DNA from: Sitta carolinensis
Lineage: Eukaryota > Chordata > Aves > Passeriformes > Sittidae
Length of the DNA: 64,000 bases
Reading direction: 5' to 3'
NCBI GenBank assembly: GCA_032173965.1
Contig: CM063283.1
Coordinates: 109,268,108-109,332,107, forward strand
Below are positions 35,867-48,500 of the stretch, piece by piece. Each line of letters begins with the position of its first letter. Position 1 is the stretch's first letter. The notes beneath the pieces were generated by a model, which saw nothing but the letters and a program-made list of their open reading frames with translations, searched no databases and was not told where the DNA came from. The position numbers and the translations under genes are program-made.

Positions 35867-38800
35867 TTATTTTTGGTTTATTTTTGTATTTCATCCCTAG
35901 ATGTATAAATCCCTAGACATCCTATAAATACCAAGGAGAATGCTTTCTATGCCCTGGGAGCAAACCAGGAAATTTGAGGCCAGCAAGCTTCCGCTTTTCT
36001 GGTTGTTCTAAGTAGATTTATGTGGCCAATGTTATGAAAGTGAATGGGAAACTTCAGTGTAAATATAAGATTTTGGATGCACACATCCTTTGCATTCAAT
36101 AGGAGAAAACAGCTGTCACTACTTATAGAGCTGTGAAAAAGTACTAATCTTCAGAGAACTCTTAATCTTCAGAAACAAAGCTGGAAGGGGGATGTGTGAG
36201 AACCAGGAGGAGATACATGGAAATGAGAAGGTAAATTCAAAACAGAAGGCTGACATTTTCTACTTGTGGTTCTCACCATGTACGCAGAGAGTTAAGGCAA
36301 AAAAAATTATCATTTCTCCCCAAAGGTCCCCATTTGTCCTAGAGCAGTCTGTGACCTGGATTGTTGTGTCTGCCTGCTAGTGGAAAAAACAATAGAGCTG
36401 CAGTTTCTGTGCAAATTCTACCGGAGAAAAAGACACAGTACAAAGCAGAAGAGTGAAATGGCTGTCAGGTATGTGGTAAACCATGCAATGACACCAGCCA
36501 ACAGTCAGGTACATCTGGCCTAAAGGACCCACAGCTTGGATAGGGAAAGAATGTAGGTACTGATATGCAGAATTACCAACTCAGCATCAGCATGATGGTG
36601 AAGCAGAGAGAGTCAAACTGCTTTTTCAGAGGCGCTGCCTGGCATGATACATTCATGAGATGATGTGATCTGACAAGTTAGGGAGTGCTTCACCCCTCCT
36701 CTGCCAGTGGAGACTTTCTTCCTGCTTTTCATCAGAGGCAGCATTGATTTGCTGAGCTTAGAATAACCCTGTGGGTGAGAGCTGTTGTGCTCTCATACAC
36801 AGCATTTTCCTGAAAGTTATCTCTCTGGACAATATTTTGAGAGAGAAAACCCTTCTCACTCAGATTAGAATCCAGTATGGTCAGAGATGCCCTGGGCTGG
36901 AAAACGAAAGAAAGAGGATCAAAGGAGGTCGTCATGTGTAGAGTAAAACAGAAAAATTCTCATGGTAGGTGAAGTCAGCCCACAGCATTGCAGGGCAGAG
37001 CATTACACCTTTCAGGGTCAGCATCAGGAAGCCCTGGCTGGTGTCATGGCAGCTGCCTGGCTCTGGGTAGCCAGAGGTGGTGAACTGGCCCATCAAATGA
37101 AAAATACACAAATCCCTTTGCACTCCAAATGGCTCTTCTTTAGCACAAGGCTGGGTAGGCATGGTCAGAGGAGAGAGCCTCTTCTTGTCTGCCCAGACAC
37201 CCTGGATATGTGTGTCACAAAAAATCAGTTGGGTTAACTGGGTAACCTTTCTACAGTTCAAGCTCCAAATGTTATCAAGGGTTTGATGAAAATGGGCAAA
37301 ATTGGATTGAATGAAAATAATTTGGGTGGCAGAATATCACTTAATGGATTTGTCCCAAGGTGTCAAGGTTTATTCACAGAGGAAAGTCTGCTATTTTTCC
37401 TTCTCCAACACATCACATTTCCAGCACAGAGGCCTTCAGATTCATTTTTCTTTTAATTTGCACTGATTTATGTCAAATCACCACATTACTAGAATATAAT
37501 GCAAACAACTGTTTGTCTGTAAAAGTATAATGGCTAACTCTTAAAGATAAGTCTAGCTAAGCATCAAGCATCATCTGGCATGTGTGACAGGTGAAAATAC
37601 CATATGGTGAGCACCCACCTAGATAAATCACTGTGCTCCAAATTCTGCACTGCTCCGTGATAAAACATCTTCCTGTCCTGAGGACAGACAGTACTCCCCA
37701 ATGTGAAAAGAAGCCAGGGCCACAACATGTAGCTTGATTTCACAATTGTGGGATGAGTAAACAGCATTCTAACCAATCCTTTTACATCTCTGAGGAGTCC
37801 TTAAAATGCTTTTTCATTCTGCAGAGGGTTAACGCGGATCTTGTGTAGAGAGAAGCAGGTGGAGCCTGAGTGTGTGTACACAAGCATATGCACATGGTGC
37901 TCATAGGTTGGGGTTTTGACAGCAGTGGGGTCTATTTATAAGGGACAAGGAAAATATGTTTGCTTTGCTCCCTTGAGGAGCGAGTGAGCAGTGAGTGGGT
38001 GGGAGGCATGGGGAGCGCGTCTGTCTCTGCTATCCTGTGCTGGTGGCTCAGGGACTCAGTGTGAATGCTGCTGCTGCCTCAATGGCCCAGCCACTGTGCT
38101 GTGCTGCACTCCCAAAGTGCCCCTGCTGCACCTCCAGACATGTCCATTTTTACTGGAGTGGGGCTGGGAAAAGCGTAAGGGTCCAGGCGCCTCCATGATC
38201 TGCAGCAGTACAGACTAAGAATTATGGCAGAAGTACGTGAGAAGCCAGTGACCTGATATAATTTTTCTCTTTTTTTGCTAAACTTCTTTTACTATTGTGC
38301 CTTTACAGGCACTACTGATCCCCTATCCCACACTTCAAACTCTACAATAGTCATTCCTACACAAATACATTATTTTAAAAAGGAGTATGAACTCCAGCAG
38401 CACAGATGGGCAGTGTACTGATAGCTAACTCAATGGAAAAATGTTCTGTATGGCTCTGTTATCCATAGGGGCACCTAGGGTGAGGGATTGGGAAGTTCTC
38501 CAGAGACTCATCACTTGCATAAGTTGAATATTTGAGACGGCAAAGGACCACTTGGAAAGAAGAGTGTAGGCAAAGAAAGGAACAATACCCTGGAATAAGC
38601 AAGGACAGGCAGGGAAAATACAGCACAGGGAAACTCCCGCTCATCTGAATGTGCAGAAAAAGGAAGATGAATTTTGTTCAGGCAAATTCAAACTCTTCAG
38701 CTAGAGTAATTCACATTGAAGGAAAAAAGATCAAAGAAAAGCAGTGAAATTAGTCAGCTGAATTTTAATGTGCTACCAAGTAAAGACTAAGGAAAGTCTT

Positions 38801-41800
38801 ACAAATGATGCAGAAACACTTTATAGAGATCAAAGTTTAGCTAGAGATAAAAGACAGAAAAACAAAATATCATTTTGTAATTTCCTCCCCACCTTGACAA
38901 CATTTGTCATGTATTATTTATGACAAGAAGGTCTTTCTTGGGGGAGAACATCTGTAATGTTTTTAACAGGGGTCCTAAAATTCCAGAAAGCATTTCAGCT
39001 GCAGTGGTCTCTGGCAAATTTGCTGTCAATTTCAACAGCATCTGAATTGGGTACATGGTAAATTTAACAATGAAAATATACCAGACACTTTTAGTTCCTT
39101 ATGGTGTGTCCCAAATAGCTTATAAAACACAAATGCTTCTTCAGTCATTAGGGATGAACAGGTCCCCTGGCATCCTAAATAGAATGCAAAGTGTGGATCA
39201 GACTGGGTAATAAATTGAATTAATGTGGCAAAGACATAGGCTGGTGTCAAACTGATGTTACAGGACTGACTTATATTGAAGTACTCCTGGGAGACAGCAA
39301 CACAGGGAAATGGTTTGTGCTTCATCTCGAGCACAGCTACCAGGCACTCTGTTGCCATGCTACAGTATCTAGGTGGCATCTTACTGAAGGAAAACCCTGC
39401 TTCTCTCGGTGCCAGTCTTCTCTTGGGGTGCTGGCAGGAGGATGAGTACATCAGCTGAGTGGGTTGTCTTTCTCCAGATGCTGCTGGACCAGAGGAAGGT
39501 GAGGACATGCCACGCAGCAGAGCCTCTCCTCACCATCCCACTCCTGCCATGACTCCTCCACTCTGCATTCGCACTGGGGAGAGAGCGTGGAGCCGAGCCA
39601 TGTGCTGATGCCTCTCACATCCCTCTGCGCCTCAACTCTCATTTTCTGTAGAACTGAGCCCATTTAGCATTTAAATGTGCCTCTGGGGAAGCAAGGTGGA
39701 AGGTGGGATTCGCCAGGTGAAACTTCACAACAGTGAATTTAAATAATGCTGGGAAATCTCTTGAAAGGGAATGTGGAAGGTAGTAAACAGCTAAAAATAG
39801 AGCAAAAGGTAGCATGGAAACAAGCCAGTAAAATAAAAAACAAAAATAAAGGTAGGGAAAAAGGTAGGCTGAGTGAAGGTTAACAAAATATTCCCATGAG
39901 TTAGATGAAAAGAATGGCAGTGGTCAATGACTCACCTTCATCTGGTACTCTTCCTTATTCTCTGTAATCCCCCAAATCTGGAACAATATTTTAGAATTCC
40001 CAGTCTTGGAGAGATGCAATGCCTGGGGCAAAAAGAACCAGACCCATACTTTCAAATCTAAAAAGTCCAAAACTTGCACTATTCATTTTTGACCCAACCA
40101 AATGTACAGTTTTTTTGGCTCCAGCAGTTACTCTTTATCCCGAAGCAATTTTACAACATGCTGAAAATACTGAGCAGCTCAGAGGTTGGACTGCACTTGA
40201 GATTGCCCACATATTTTCCAGCCCTTGGTGTTTGGGATGCAATGGACTGGAACACAAGACTAAAAATGGCAGTTGTATATTTCTGTGCCCTCATGAACTC
40301 TGATTGGAAGCACACTTTACCTTCAGCCCTTTTTCAGTGTTTTGTGGGTCAGCTTGGGCTCATCCTGACCAGCGTCAACACCAAGCCTCCCCTGGAACCT
40401 CTCAGGTTACCTGTGGAGCACCTACTGCCTGACATGGAGAGAAGAAACACCATGTCTAGGTAACTCATGAAGGAAAATTCAAGCTTAGCCTGCCTCCTTA
40501 TGCTCCAACACATAGTTCTTTCCCTGCTGTGGGCTGATCAATATTTGCAGTATGAGACAGACATGCTCTCTGGGAGCTGTGAGAGGAGCAGTGAGCCTGG
40601 CATGGCAAAAGCACTTGTGGAGCTGCTGCCTTTATCCTGCCTGAGGAGGAGCCCGAATTCAGGTGCTTTAGATTCCTTTGCAGGTGCTGGAAATCACTGA
40701 CCCCATAAAACACCCTCAACTCCGTGTGACAGCTGCTGCTGCCTCTGCTCCCTCTCTGTGTTACGCAGCACCCTGGAGTGACAGGCTGACAAGACAGGAG
40801 ATCCAGAAAGGAGCTCTTTCCGAGCATTCCCAAAAGTCTGACACCTCAGTGTTATCATCTCAATAAAATGCTGCAGGAAAAAATGAGCAAAAATGTCTGT
40901 CAGAGCCTCTTTTGCTACCAGAGAAGGTGCTGCCCTGAGCAGGGCATCCTGGAGGCCCAGAGGGTGCAGGAGCTGTGTGCATGACCCCCCTCTGAAACAG
41001 GGCAAACAGCGACGGTTTCACAGGCCTGTTTCACAAAACTTCTGCAAAAACCACTGGGTGAAGGGTGCTGGAGCCTGAGACCAGCACCAGAGTCCCTCTG
41101 GCAGGGAAGGACCCAGGGTGAGGCCAAGGAGGCTCTGGACTGCGGCACTGCCATTCTGGATCCGGCCACAGCAGCAGCTCAAATGTTTTCTGTGGCACTC
41201 ACAGGCAAAGCCTCAGAAAAATCTTTAGGTGTCACTGTAGACAAAAGCCTTAAGCTACTTCCAAGAACCTGTTCTGGCTCAGAGATCTTGGACAGAAGAG
41301 TGCAACCCATCTGTCTGGCCATGTGGAGGCAAAGACAAGTTTTTAGGATGGAAATTCTGACCTGATCCCACAGGGCTGGGGTGAGCAGAAGAGGTGGACC
41401 AATGGGAGGTTACTTAAAAGGACACAACTTCCAATATATTAAAATCTATCCAACCTACAGGAAATTTATTGCAGCTATGGCAGCATTAAACCCCCTTCTG
41501 TATTTACCTGGACCCCTTTTAAAAATAGTTTGACAGTAACAACTACCAGTGAAGGTCACAGTGTATTTAAGAGGGTGTGAGCCTTCATTTCAATTGGAAA
41601 ATTTGGGGAAGTTCTGTAGAAGGAAGTCATGCTGTTCTTGCCAACCTGCAGTGACCAAGTACAGTGCACATCCAGCCAGGAAGACTGTAAAAAACACCTT
41701 AACCCTACAGTGGCTGAGGACAGCTGACATGGATTGATTTAAGTAATATGCTATTTAAAGCTCTTCTGAGTGATTGTAATCTATTATGTGGCTTCAGACT

Positions 41801-42341
41801 TCAGCACATGTAAAATGCATATGGTTTAATTGGCACAGCATTAGGGGTCCTTTACAGCCATTGCTGTTGCTCACACTGTGACAATCTGCAGAGTTGTCAT
41901 TGTGCTGTTGCCTGAACAGACACACAAGAGGAGGAGCAGAGAGGCCACCATTCATGGCAGAAAACAGGCATCTCAGCCTTAATGATACAGGTCAATTTGT
42001 GCTGCTGCAATGGATGTCACCTTAATCCATAGCTGAGTGACCACGGGGATGTGCATTCCTAGCTTGGTGTTAATAACAATTCCTACCAGTTCCAGAAATG
42101 CACTGGTTCTACACCACTGCATGCATCAAGGCAATGACTGCAGCCAGCTACTCTACTTCCCACCCATTTTCTCTCATCTTTCTGGCTGGGTCCCTGTATC
42201 AGCTGTGAAAGCAGAGGACATCAGAGGACATACTACTGCTACTACATTATGACACATTGAAGAGAGGAAGACACAGCTATATTTAAATCAATGTTCCATA
42301 GACAGTATTCTGCGTTGGCAAATAAGTCCTTATACATTTAC
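35867..42341. other. Unique non-coding sequence
   Basis: No repeat family is recognised. Two spots are exon-like without being convincing. One is 40684-40870, where both strands carry an acceptor-like site and an open frame and the plus-strand frame ends in an AATAAA. The other is the minus strand at 39032-39508, open for 158 codons with an acceptor-like CTGTCTCCCAG in its middle. Elsewhere frames are short. Confidence 0.45.
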
Positions 42342-42530
42342 CTGTCATAAGATTGCCATATATTATCATAGTAATGGTGATACATTTCAGCAAAGTTTTT
42401 CTTCCTTTGCTGTTCACAAGCTCCTAATTCCTTTTCAGCTCGACTCCTCTTAACATGCAAATTGTAATTTGCAAGCTTAAAATACAAATTCTGTTTGTGA
42501 AGATAAGATTCTGTAAATATCATATCTCCC
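42342..42530 (-). CDS. Probable internal coding exon, unidentified gene
   Basis: On the minus strand the segment is preceded by TCTCCTTCTCTTCCAG, a textbook pyrimidine tract and acceptor, with a branch-point-like GCTGAC about 40 bases before the splice site. It ends CAG followed by GTAAAT, a near-consensus donor. The 189 bases begin with one base that completes a split codon, run 62 open codons, and end with two bases of the next codon, so the exon is symmetric (phase 2-2). The deduced peptide is helical, rich in Lys, Glu, Gln and aromatic residues, with RAEKELGACEQQRKKNFAEM followed by a Tyr/His-rich YHHYYDNIWQSYDR. It has no signal peptide or membrane segment. I do not recognise the family; a coiled-coil or ciliary/testis-type protein is a guess. 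Neighbouring exons must lie far away. This is the best coding candidate in the window, but a chance arrangement is not excluded. Confidence 0.5.
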
Positions 42531-45500
42531 CTGGAAGAGAAGGAGATTATTTTATGTCAGCCTAAACAAATTATTTAGATAATATCAAGTCTCCTTCAGG
42601 TTAAAATTTTTGAGATGTAAATATATTTTAATATGCCATGTTTATAGCAAATATATTATAAGCATTAGTGCTATTTTAGCTGTTTTAGAATACTTGTAGT
42701 AAGAGACATACTGCAGCTAGAATTAGATTATAGACAGGGAAAAGTTAAAAAAAACCCCAACTGTATTAAAAACAGATGTTCAAGTTACAGCTGTCCTTAA
42801 AGGCCCATTCTCTGAGGTGACATCTGCCTGTCCCCATGCTGTCCAGCTCACAGGACCAGGTGGAATTTATCTGCCTATAATCGGGCATTCCTACATTCAG
42901 TGGGATTTTTTCCAGTGGAAGCCAAACAGGGCACAGCACGGATAAAGGGAATGATGTCCACACCTCACACCCACATCTCAGCCTGGCTTGCTGTCAGGGT
43001 GTGGCAGGAGGATTCATCCAGGCAGAGCAGGCTGAGTGATGGGAAATGGTCTCAGGCTGAACTGTCCTGAATGTTAAACTTGCACCTTCCACGCCAGGCA
43101 GCTCAGTGGTGTGCACTGATAATACCAAGCAGTGAAATACTGAGTGTGCTTCAGCTGTCTGTCAGAGAGCAGGAGGAGGAACAGGGTGAGGGAATGTCTC
43201 TAGAAGACAGGGAAATGGGTGGAAGCATTGTTCTGTAGTCATGACAAGGTGGGAAAGGCAAGAGAGGTTTAGAGCTGAAACCCCTCCAAATAAGAGGATT
43301 AGGCAACTTCTAGAACATAGTAAGTCTCGTAACAGTGAATATTAAATCCTGAAAAGATGGCGAAGAAAAGGCAGGGATTGCAGTTTCAGACCCAACAGGT
43401 TGCCATCAAGCTCCAAAGGAGCTGGGAGCCAAGAGCAGCTGCTTCTCACAAGGACAAATGCCCACCACAGCAGGACATGGGGAATCCTGGCTGCTCTGAC
43501 CTGGGACCACAGCAGCAGGATCAGTGCAGCAGCATCTCCTGCAGGAGATTATCCTGCCAGGATGAGGAGCAGTGGCTTTGCTGAGTTCCCAGCTAGCTGG
43601 AGCAAGGAAGCAAGGGCTGACTGACTCTCACAGTGCTGCGATACTGCTTGGCACTGTTTTGCTTCTCTGAGAGCCAAAGGCTTTTGAATCACAGATCCCA
43701 GCAAATTCCAAAGAAGATACTGAGCACCAACATCACCAATCATGCTGTTACTGCTGAGCCTTAATTCAGGAAGAACTTCCATCTAGGAACTCCTTGCTTT
43801 TGCTGGAAAGATACCGCTGGGTTCCAAGTTGCCTTGCAAGTGTGAGAGTCTGCTGGACCAGCTGGATTGTTGGACTGTGTGTCTTAATGCCATGGAGGAG
43901 ATCACTGCTTTAGCCAGTTGTCACTGGCCATGGGCCTGATCCTTCTCTAGACCTGGCTGCAAGTGCTGCTGCTGCAAAGGGGCAGGAACACAGAGCTGGG
44001 AACAGGGGCCCTGCAGGAATCAGTGAGATCAGTGCTGGCTGCAGCGCAGTCACACCTGGTGGTGTGGAGAGGGGACTTCTCTCCTCAGATGAGGAGATGT
44101 CCCTGTCCTTGAAGCTAAGGGTGTAGGTAAGAACAGACTAAAGATTTTCCTAGAGCACTAGTCCTGCTGCTGCTGGGAAATAAAGAGGAAAACTGAAAAT
44201 GTTGATATTTCTGGAGCAAAGAGGTAGCAGTAAGTAGCTTGATCAGAAAATATTGGGATAAGCCATGATCTCTATTAAAGGGGCATTGGTTAAGGGACAT
44301 TGGTTTTGGAGGTTATCAGATTATTTCCATTCTGTGAAATAGGGAAGCTTAGTGCTTTGGCATGACTGTCTGCAGTGCCTGCAGAAGTCTTTGTGAGCAA
44401 TTTTTTATCCAATCAGAAAAAGAAACCTTTCTGAGTATGGCTGCCTGGCACTGCCTTGAGTGGAAGTGCCCATCTTTAAGGAACTTGCATTAGAAACTCA
44501 CTGTATGTTTGCATTATGTGGTAGCTGTAAAATAATAAAAGTAATTAGTGCATGTTATGAACTAATCACCTGAAAAAGGCCTTGAATGAAAACTTTAATG
44601 CAGACTGAATTTTTATGATTATATTATATAAAGCTTGAAAACAGAAGCTTACACACTGGAACTGCTGAGTAGCCCTGAACTACAGTGCTATGACCAACTA
44701 ATTGAATCTATATTCCTTGGCATTCAGGAAATCAATAACTATTAGAAGCAAAGGGCACTGCCTTAAAAGCCCAGTGAGTGCTTCATGCAAGGGGGAGTTT
44801 GTGTGGTAAAAATGCAGCTGTGAAATGGTAGGAATATCTGCCTGGCATCTGCAAGAGGATCATGTCCAAAACAGTACGCTAAGGACAAGCACAGCCAAGC
44901 CCTAAGCAAACACCATCGTTTATAATATTTCCCTGATTTAGGATGATGAACGGTCTGAATTGCCAGCCTCAAAAATTGCTGGGTTCAGAGATCTTAAGCT
45001 GAGCCAAGCAATACTGTTGGACATTAGTATCTTTAACAGGGTGTGAACATGCCAGGGAGCAACTGGGAGTGGGGAACTTATTTATAGCAGCAGCAGGCTG
45101 TAAAGCACTGGTGCAGCAAGACTGACTAGTGACTTGTTACTTACTCATGCATGAAAATGACACCTTATGTTCCACAGGCTGCTGCTGAGCAATAACCCCA
45201 GGGGCAACCAAGTGGTGGAAAAAAACCCAAGAACCTCCTTGTGGGAGCAATATCCAGCAGGAGGTGGTGGTGGCTGCTCCCACCCCTGAGCTGGGATGCA
45301 GGTGCCCTGTGAGGAGATGGACCAAGGTGCACCTTGCAGAGAGGCTGTGCCAGAGCTATGTCAAGCACAGTTACTTGCCCTTCTGAGAGGAAGCTCTGTC
45401 AATTCTTCACAAAAAGCCTGCTGCAGTTTTCACTTGGCTTTATAGGCTTTTTCATAGCTAAATCCTGTCCCATATTGCTTCAGTGGCAGGGTCAGATCAG

Positions 45501-48500
45501 GACACTCTGTGATTCTCTGTGTGTGAATTTTTTCATGCTGGCAGTGGAAGGGGAGGGAGAGAGAGAGAAGTAGGAATGAGAAATACTTGCTTCAGGAATC
45601 CCAGGGAAGAGAATTTGTGCCTCCTGCTCATTTTACTGTTTGCAGCTACCTTGTGTAAGACACTAAGCCTTGTTCACATTTCCATAGTGGATCTGATGAA
45701 GTCATTTAGCACAGGCTAACTGCAGGCATATGAGAATTTCCATTACACCTACTTCCATTCATAAACACCAATATTATCAAAAGATTCATTAGATGTCAGT
45801 CTAGGAGAGGAAAGAGCTCTAAAAGCTACTTCATGGCAGAGTCCATTCAGGATTACTTGGTGTGTGCCACTGGGCCATTTTTGTGGGTTTAGTGCTATGT
45901 CTGTGTCTGCTCTCCTTGCTTGTGACAGTTCATCTGAGCTGCTGTACTGAATTGTTTTCTGCCTCTGGGTTGCTTGTAATCACTTTGCTTTGATTGTTCA
46001 TTATTTGTTTGATGTCTGTGGCAAGCAAACACACTTTTTCTTTTAATTTCTTTTTTTTTTTTTTTTTAGTGCTTTCTGACAGGTGGCTGAGTAGTGTAAA
46101 AAATGAAAAATAAAAACACAGTGTGTTTCGAGTATTTTTCAAAAACACTCAGAAATTTTTAGAAAACTCAGTCTAATCCTCTCTTCTTCCTGTCAGGACA
46201 AAATAACCCAGACCAAAAAAAAAACCCTCTTGTGATAAAATAAGTGATAGTTTTAGGATCAGCAGATACACCTACTAGCATGCAGTAGTCAATGTATGAG
46301 AATAAAATGCAAAGGGAATCCTTAAATATTCAGATTAGGGCAATTCATTTGGACGGCCAGCAACTCAGACAAAGTAAACAGCTGCTCCCAGCAGCAGATT
46401 TTGGGAGCATCCAGCCATCCACGGGTTTTCTCTGCCTGTGGCACAGACATGCAAATTCAGGCGGCTGCTGCTGCTGAGAGAGCAGGGGGTGCCCGGGGAG
46501 AGCAGCAGTGCTGGGGCCGGCCAAGGGCACAGCGCTGACCCTGCAGGGCATTGTCTGCTCCTGGGCTCAGCTCCATCCCAGCTCCTCTCCCTCTGGCCTC
46601 AGGCCCCACGTCTCCTCCTACAGTGGATTTGGCTTATTGCCCTGGGAATCCCTGCAGCCAAAACACAACATAATCTTTATCTTTAGAAGTCATCCTGTCT
46701 TCATCCCAGGTTTTGTACACAAGCAGCCCTTGCAGGGCAGAGTGGGAAGATGGCAAGGTTTATCCTCTGCCTCCAGGATAATCAGGAGTAAAACAAGAGA
46801 GAGAAGATGCAAGCCTGCATTGGATTTGATTTTCTCCACTCTGTTTCTGAAGAAAGAGGAGAGCTAGAGGGGGGAGGAGGGATAGGGCCCAAGGGGGAGG
46901 AGAGAGATAGAGGAAAGAAGTTTTGGCATGCTGTCCTGCCAAAACGTGCAGTACAGATGGGAAGACACAGATGGAGCATTTCTACTGATACTTCAAGAAA
47001 TCAAACATGCAGGGAGTTGCAGCAATTTCCTTGTATCACTGTGTTGGAACATTCTGTGGCAGCAGTTCTTAAAGAAAACAGGCTGTCACTTCAGCAAGGC
47101 TTTGGGAGCCTGCACATGAATACAAACAGTCACCCTAAAAATCTGCTGCAGCAACTCTTGCCTGGCACAATGAGCTGATATATTTTGTTTCAGCTCACAT
47201 TATGTTTGCTGGCCCATCTGTGAGCACAGAGGATCTAAACCGTGCTCCTTAACTCAGCAGGTTAACTTGCCCATGGCCCAAAGCAGCAGATGTGTGGGAG
47301 CAGATCTGCCTCCTTCGTGCTCAGGTGCAGCAGAAGTCTGAAAACCAGAATAAATATTGCATGCAATAGTGGTGCGGGCATGCAGGCAGGGAGGAAGGAA
47401 AGGGATCCAGGGAAAAGCCATAAAGAATTCTGCAGGTACTGCATGTCAAGTTGCCTTATTAGAAGCACTGAAAGGACTGAACAATCCCAGCAGCACAATT
47501 CCTGCAAAGGCCTGCCAAACATTTCCAGTCTAATTAGGCTTCAGGAGAGTCGGCAGGAGGCCTGGAAATTCTCTCTGTTGGGAAGGAATCTGACTGGCTT
47601 CTCCTTTGTCTCTGTGGGAAAGCAGATTCTTCCAGCCCCAGCCTCCTGGCTGCCACGGGGTCACAGCCCTGTGTGACTTCTGCAGATGCAGGCAGGGCAG
47701 GGAGTGCTGGAGCAGGGTTCTGGCTCACAGCTCCATTTCTCTGTGTCCCCAGGAGTACCCTGATGGATGCTTTAGAGGAGGCTGGTGTGGCTGGAACCTT
47801 CCTCTAACAACAACCAGAGAGGTGTAGGAACCCCTTCAGTAGTTCCCTCCACATTCCTCAAGAGGGAGATTTTGGGGAAACTTATTTAATTACATCCTTC
47901 TGTTCTCTTTCTCCTCTTTCACTGTGGGAGACCCAACATATGATTATATAGACTATATATAGATATATGTTGTGTTCTCCTCATAAAAAAAGGTATTTCT
48001 TATCCATCTCTCTGTCTTTTTCTGAAGCCAGCTGTCATCATCACATCTAAAAAGAAAAACAGCTTTTGAAAAATAACGTCTTTTTCGGATTTTTTGAGAA
48101 CTAGCACAGGCATTTTCTTGCGTCTCACATTCTGATTTTCATCCTGCTGCAGTAAGCAAATGGGAGTTGGAGAAGTCGTTAGTGCCCAATTTAGCCTGGC
48201 AATTAGGCAAAATCTAATGGGCTGCTCTCAGGTTCAGAAGCTAGAACTGCTATTTGTAGGCTCTAGCTCTGACACTGACTTTTTTTTTTTTCCCCTGTGG
48301 CCAGGATGAATTCCCTTCCCTTGTGTGAAAATTTACTATTCTTTATAAAGCTATATGTTTGGGTTCATTGCTTGGGATTTGTAAAATGCTTTGGAAAGGA
48401 AAAGTAGGAAACATTATCTCGACATTTTAATGTGTGTCTGAATAGCCTTCAACTCTCCACTCTGGTTACTACAAAATCTCTGCCTTGGGTGGGAAAATTC

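Noticed and set aside
39032..39508. A 158-codon minus-strand open frame
   Set aside because: It contains a plausible internal acceptor (CTGTCTCCCAG), but the donor is weak, I recognise no domain, and its length is within chance for 64 kb read in six frames.
41200..41350. Possible CR1-like block (TTTAGGTGTCACTGTAGACA)
   Set aside because: One matching phrase without colinear neighbours on either side is not enough.
43357..43584. A plus-strand frame starting MAKKRQGLQFQTQQ
   Set aside because: The basic, Gln-rich start resembles some retroelement or nuclear proteins, but there is no family match, no flanking element and no splice or promoter signal.
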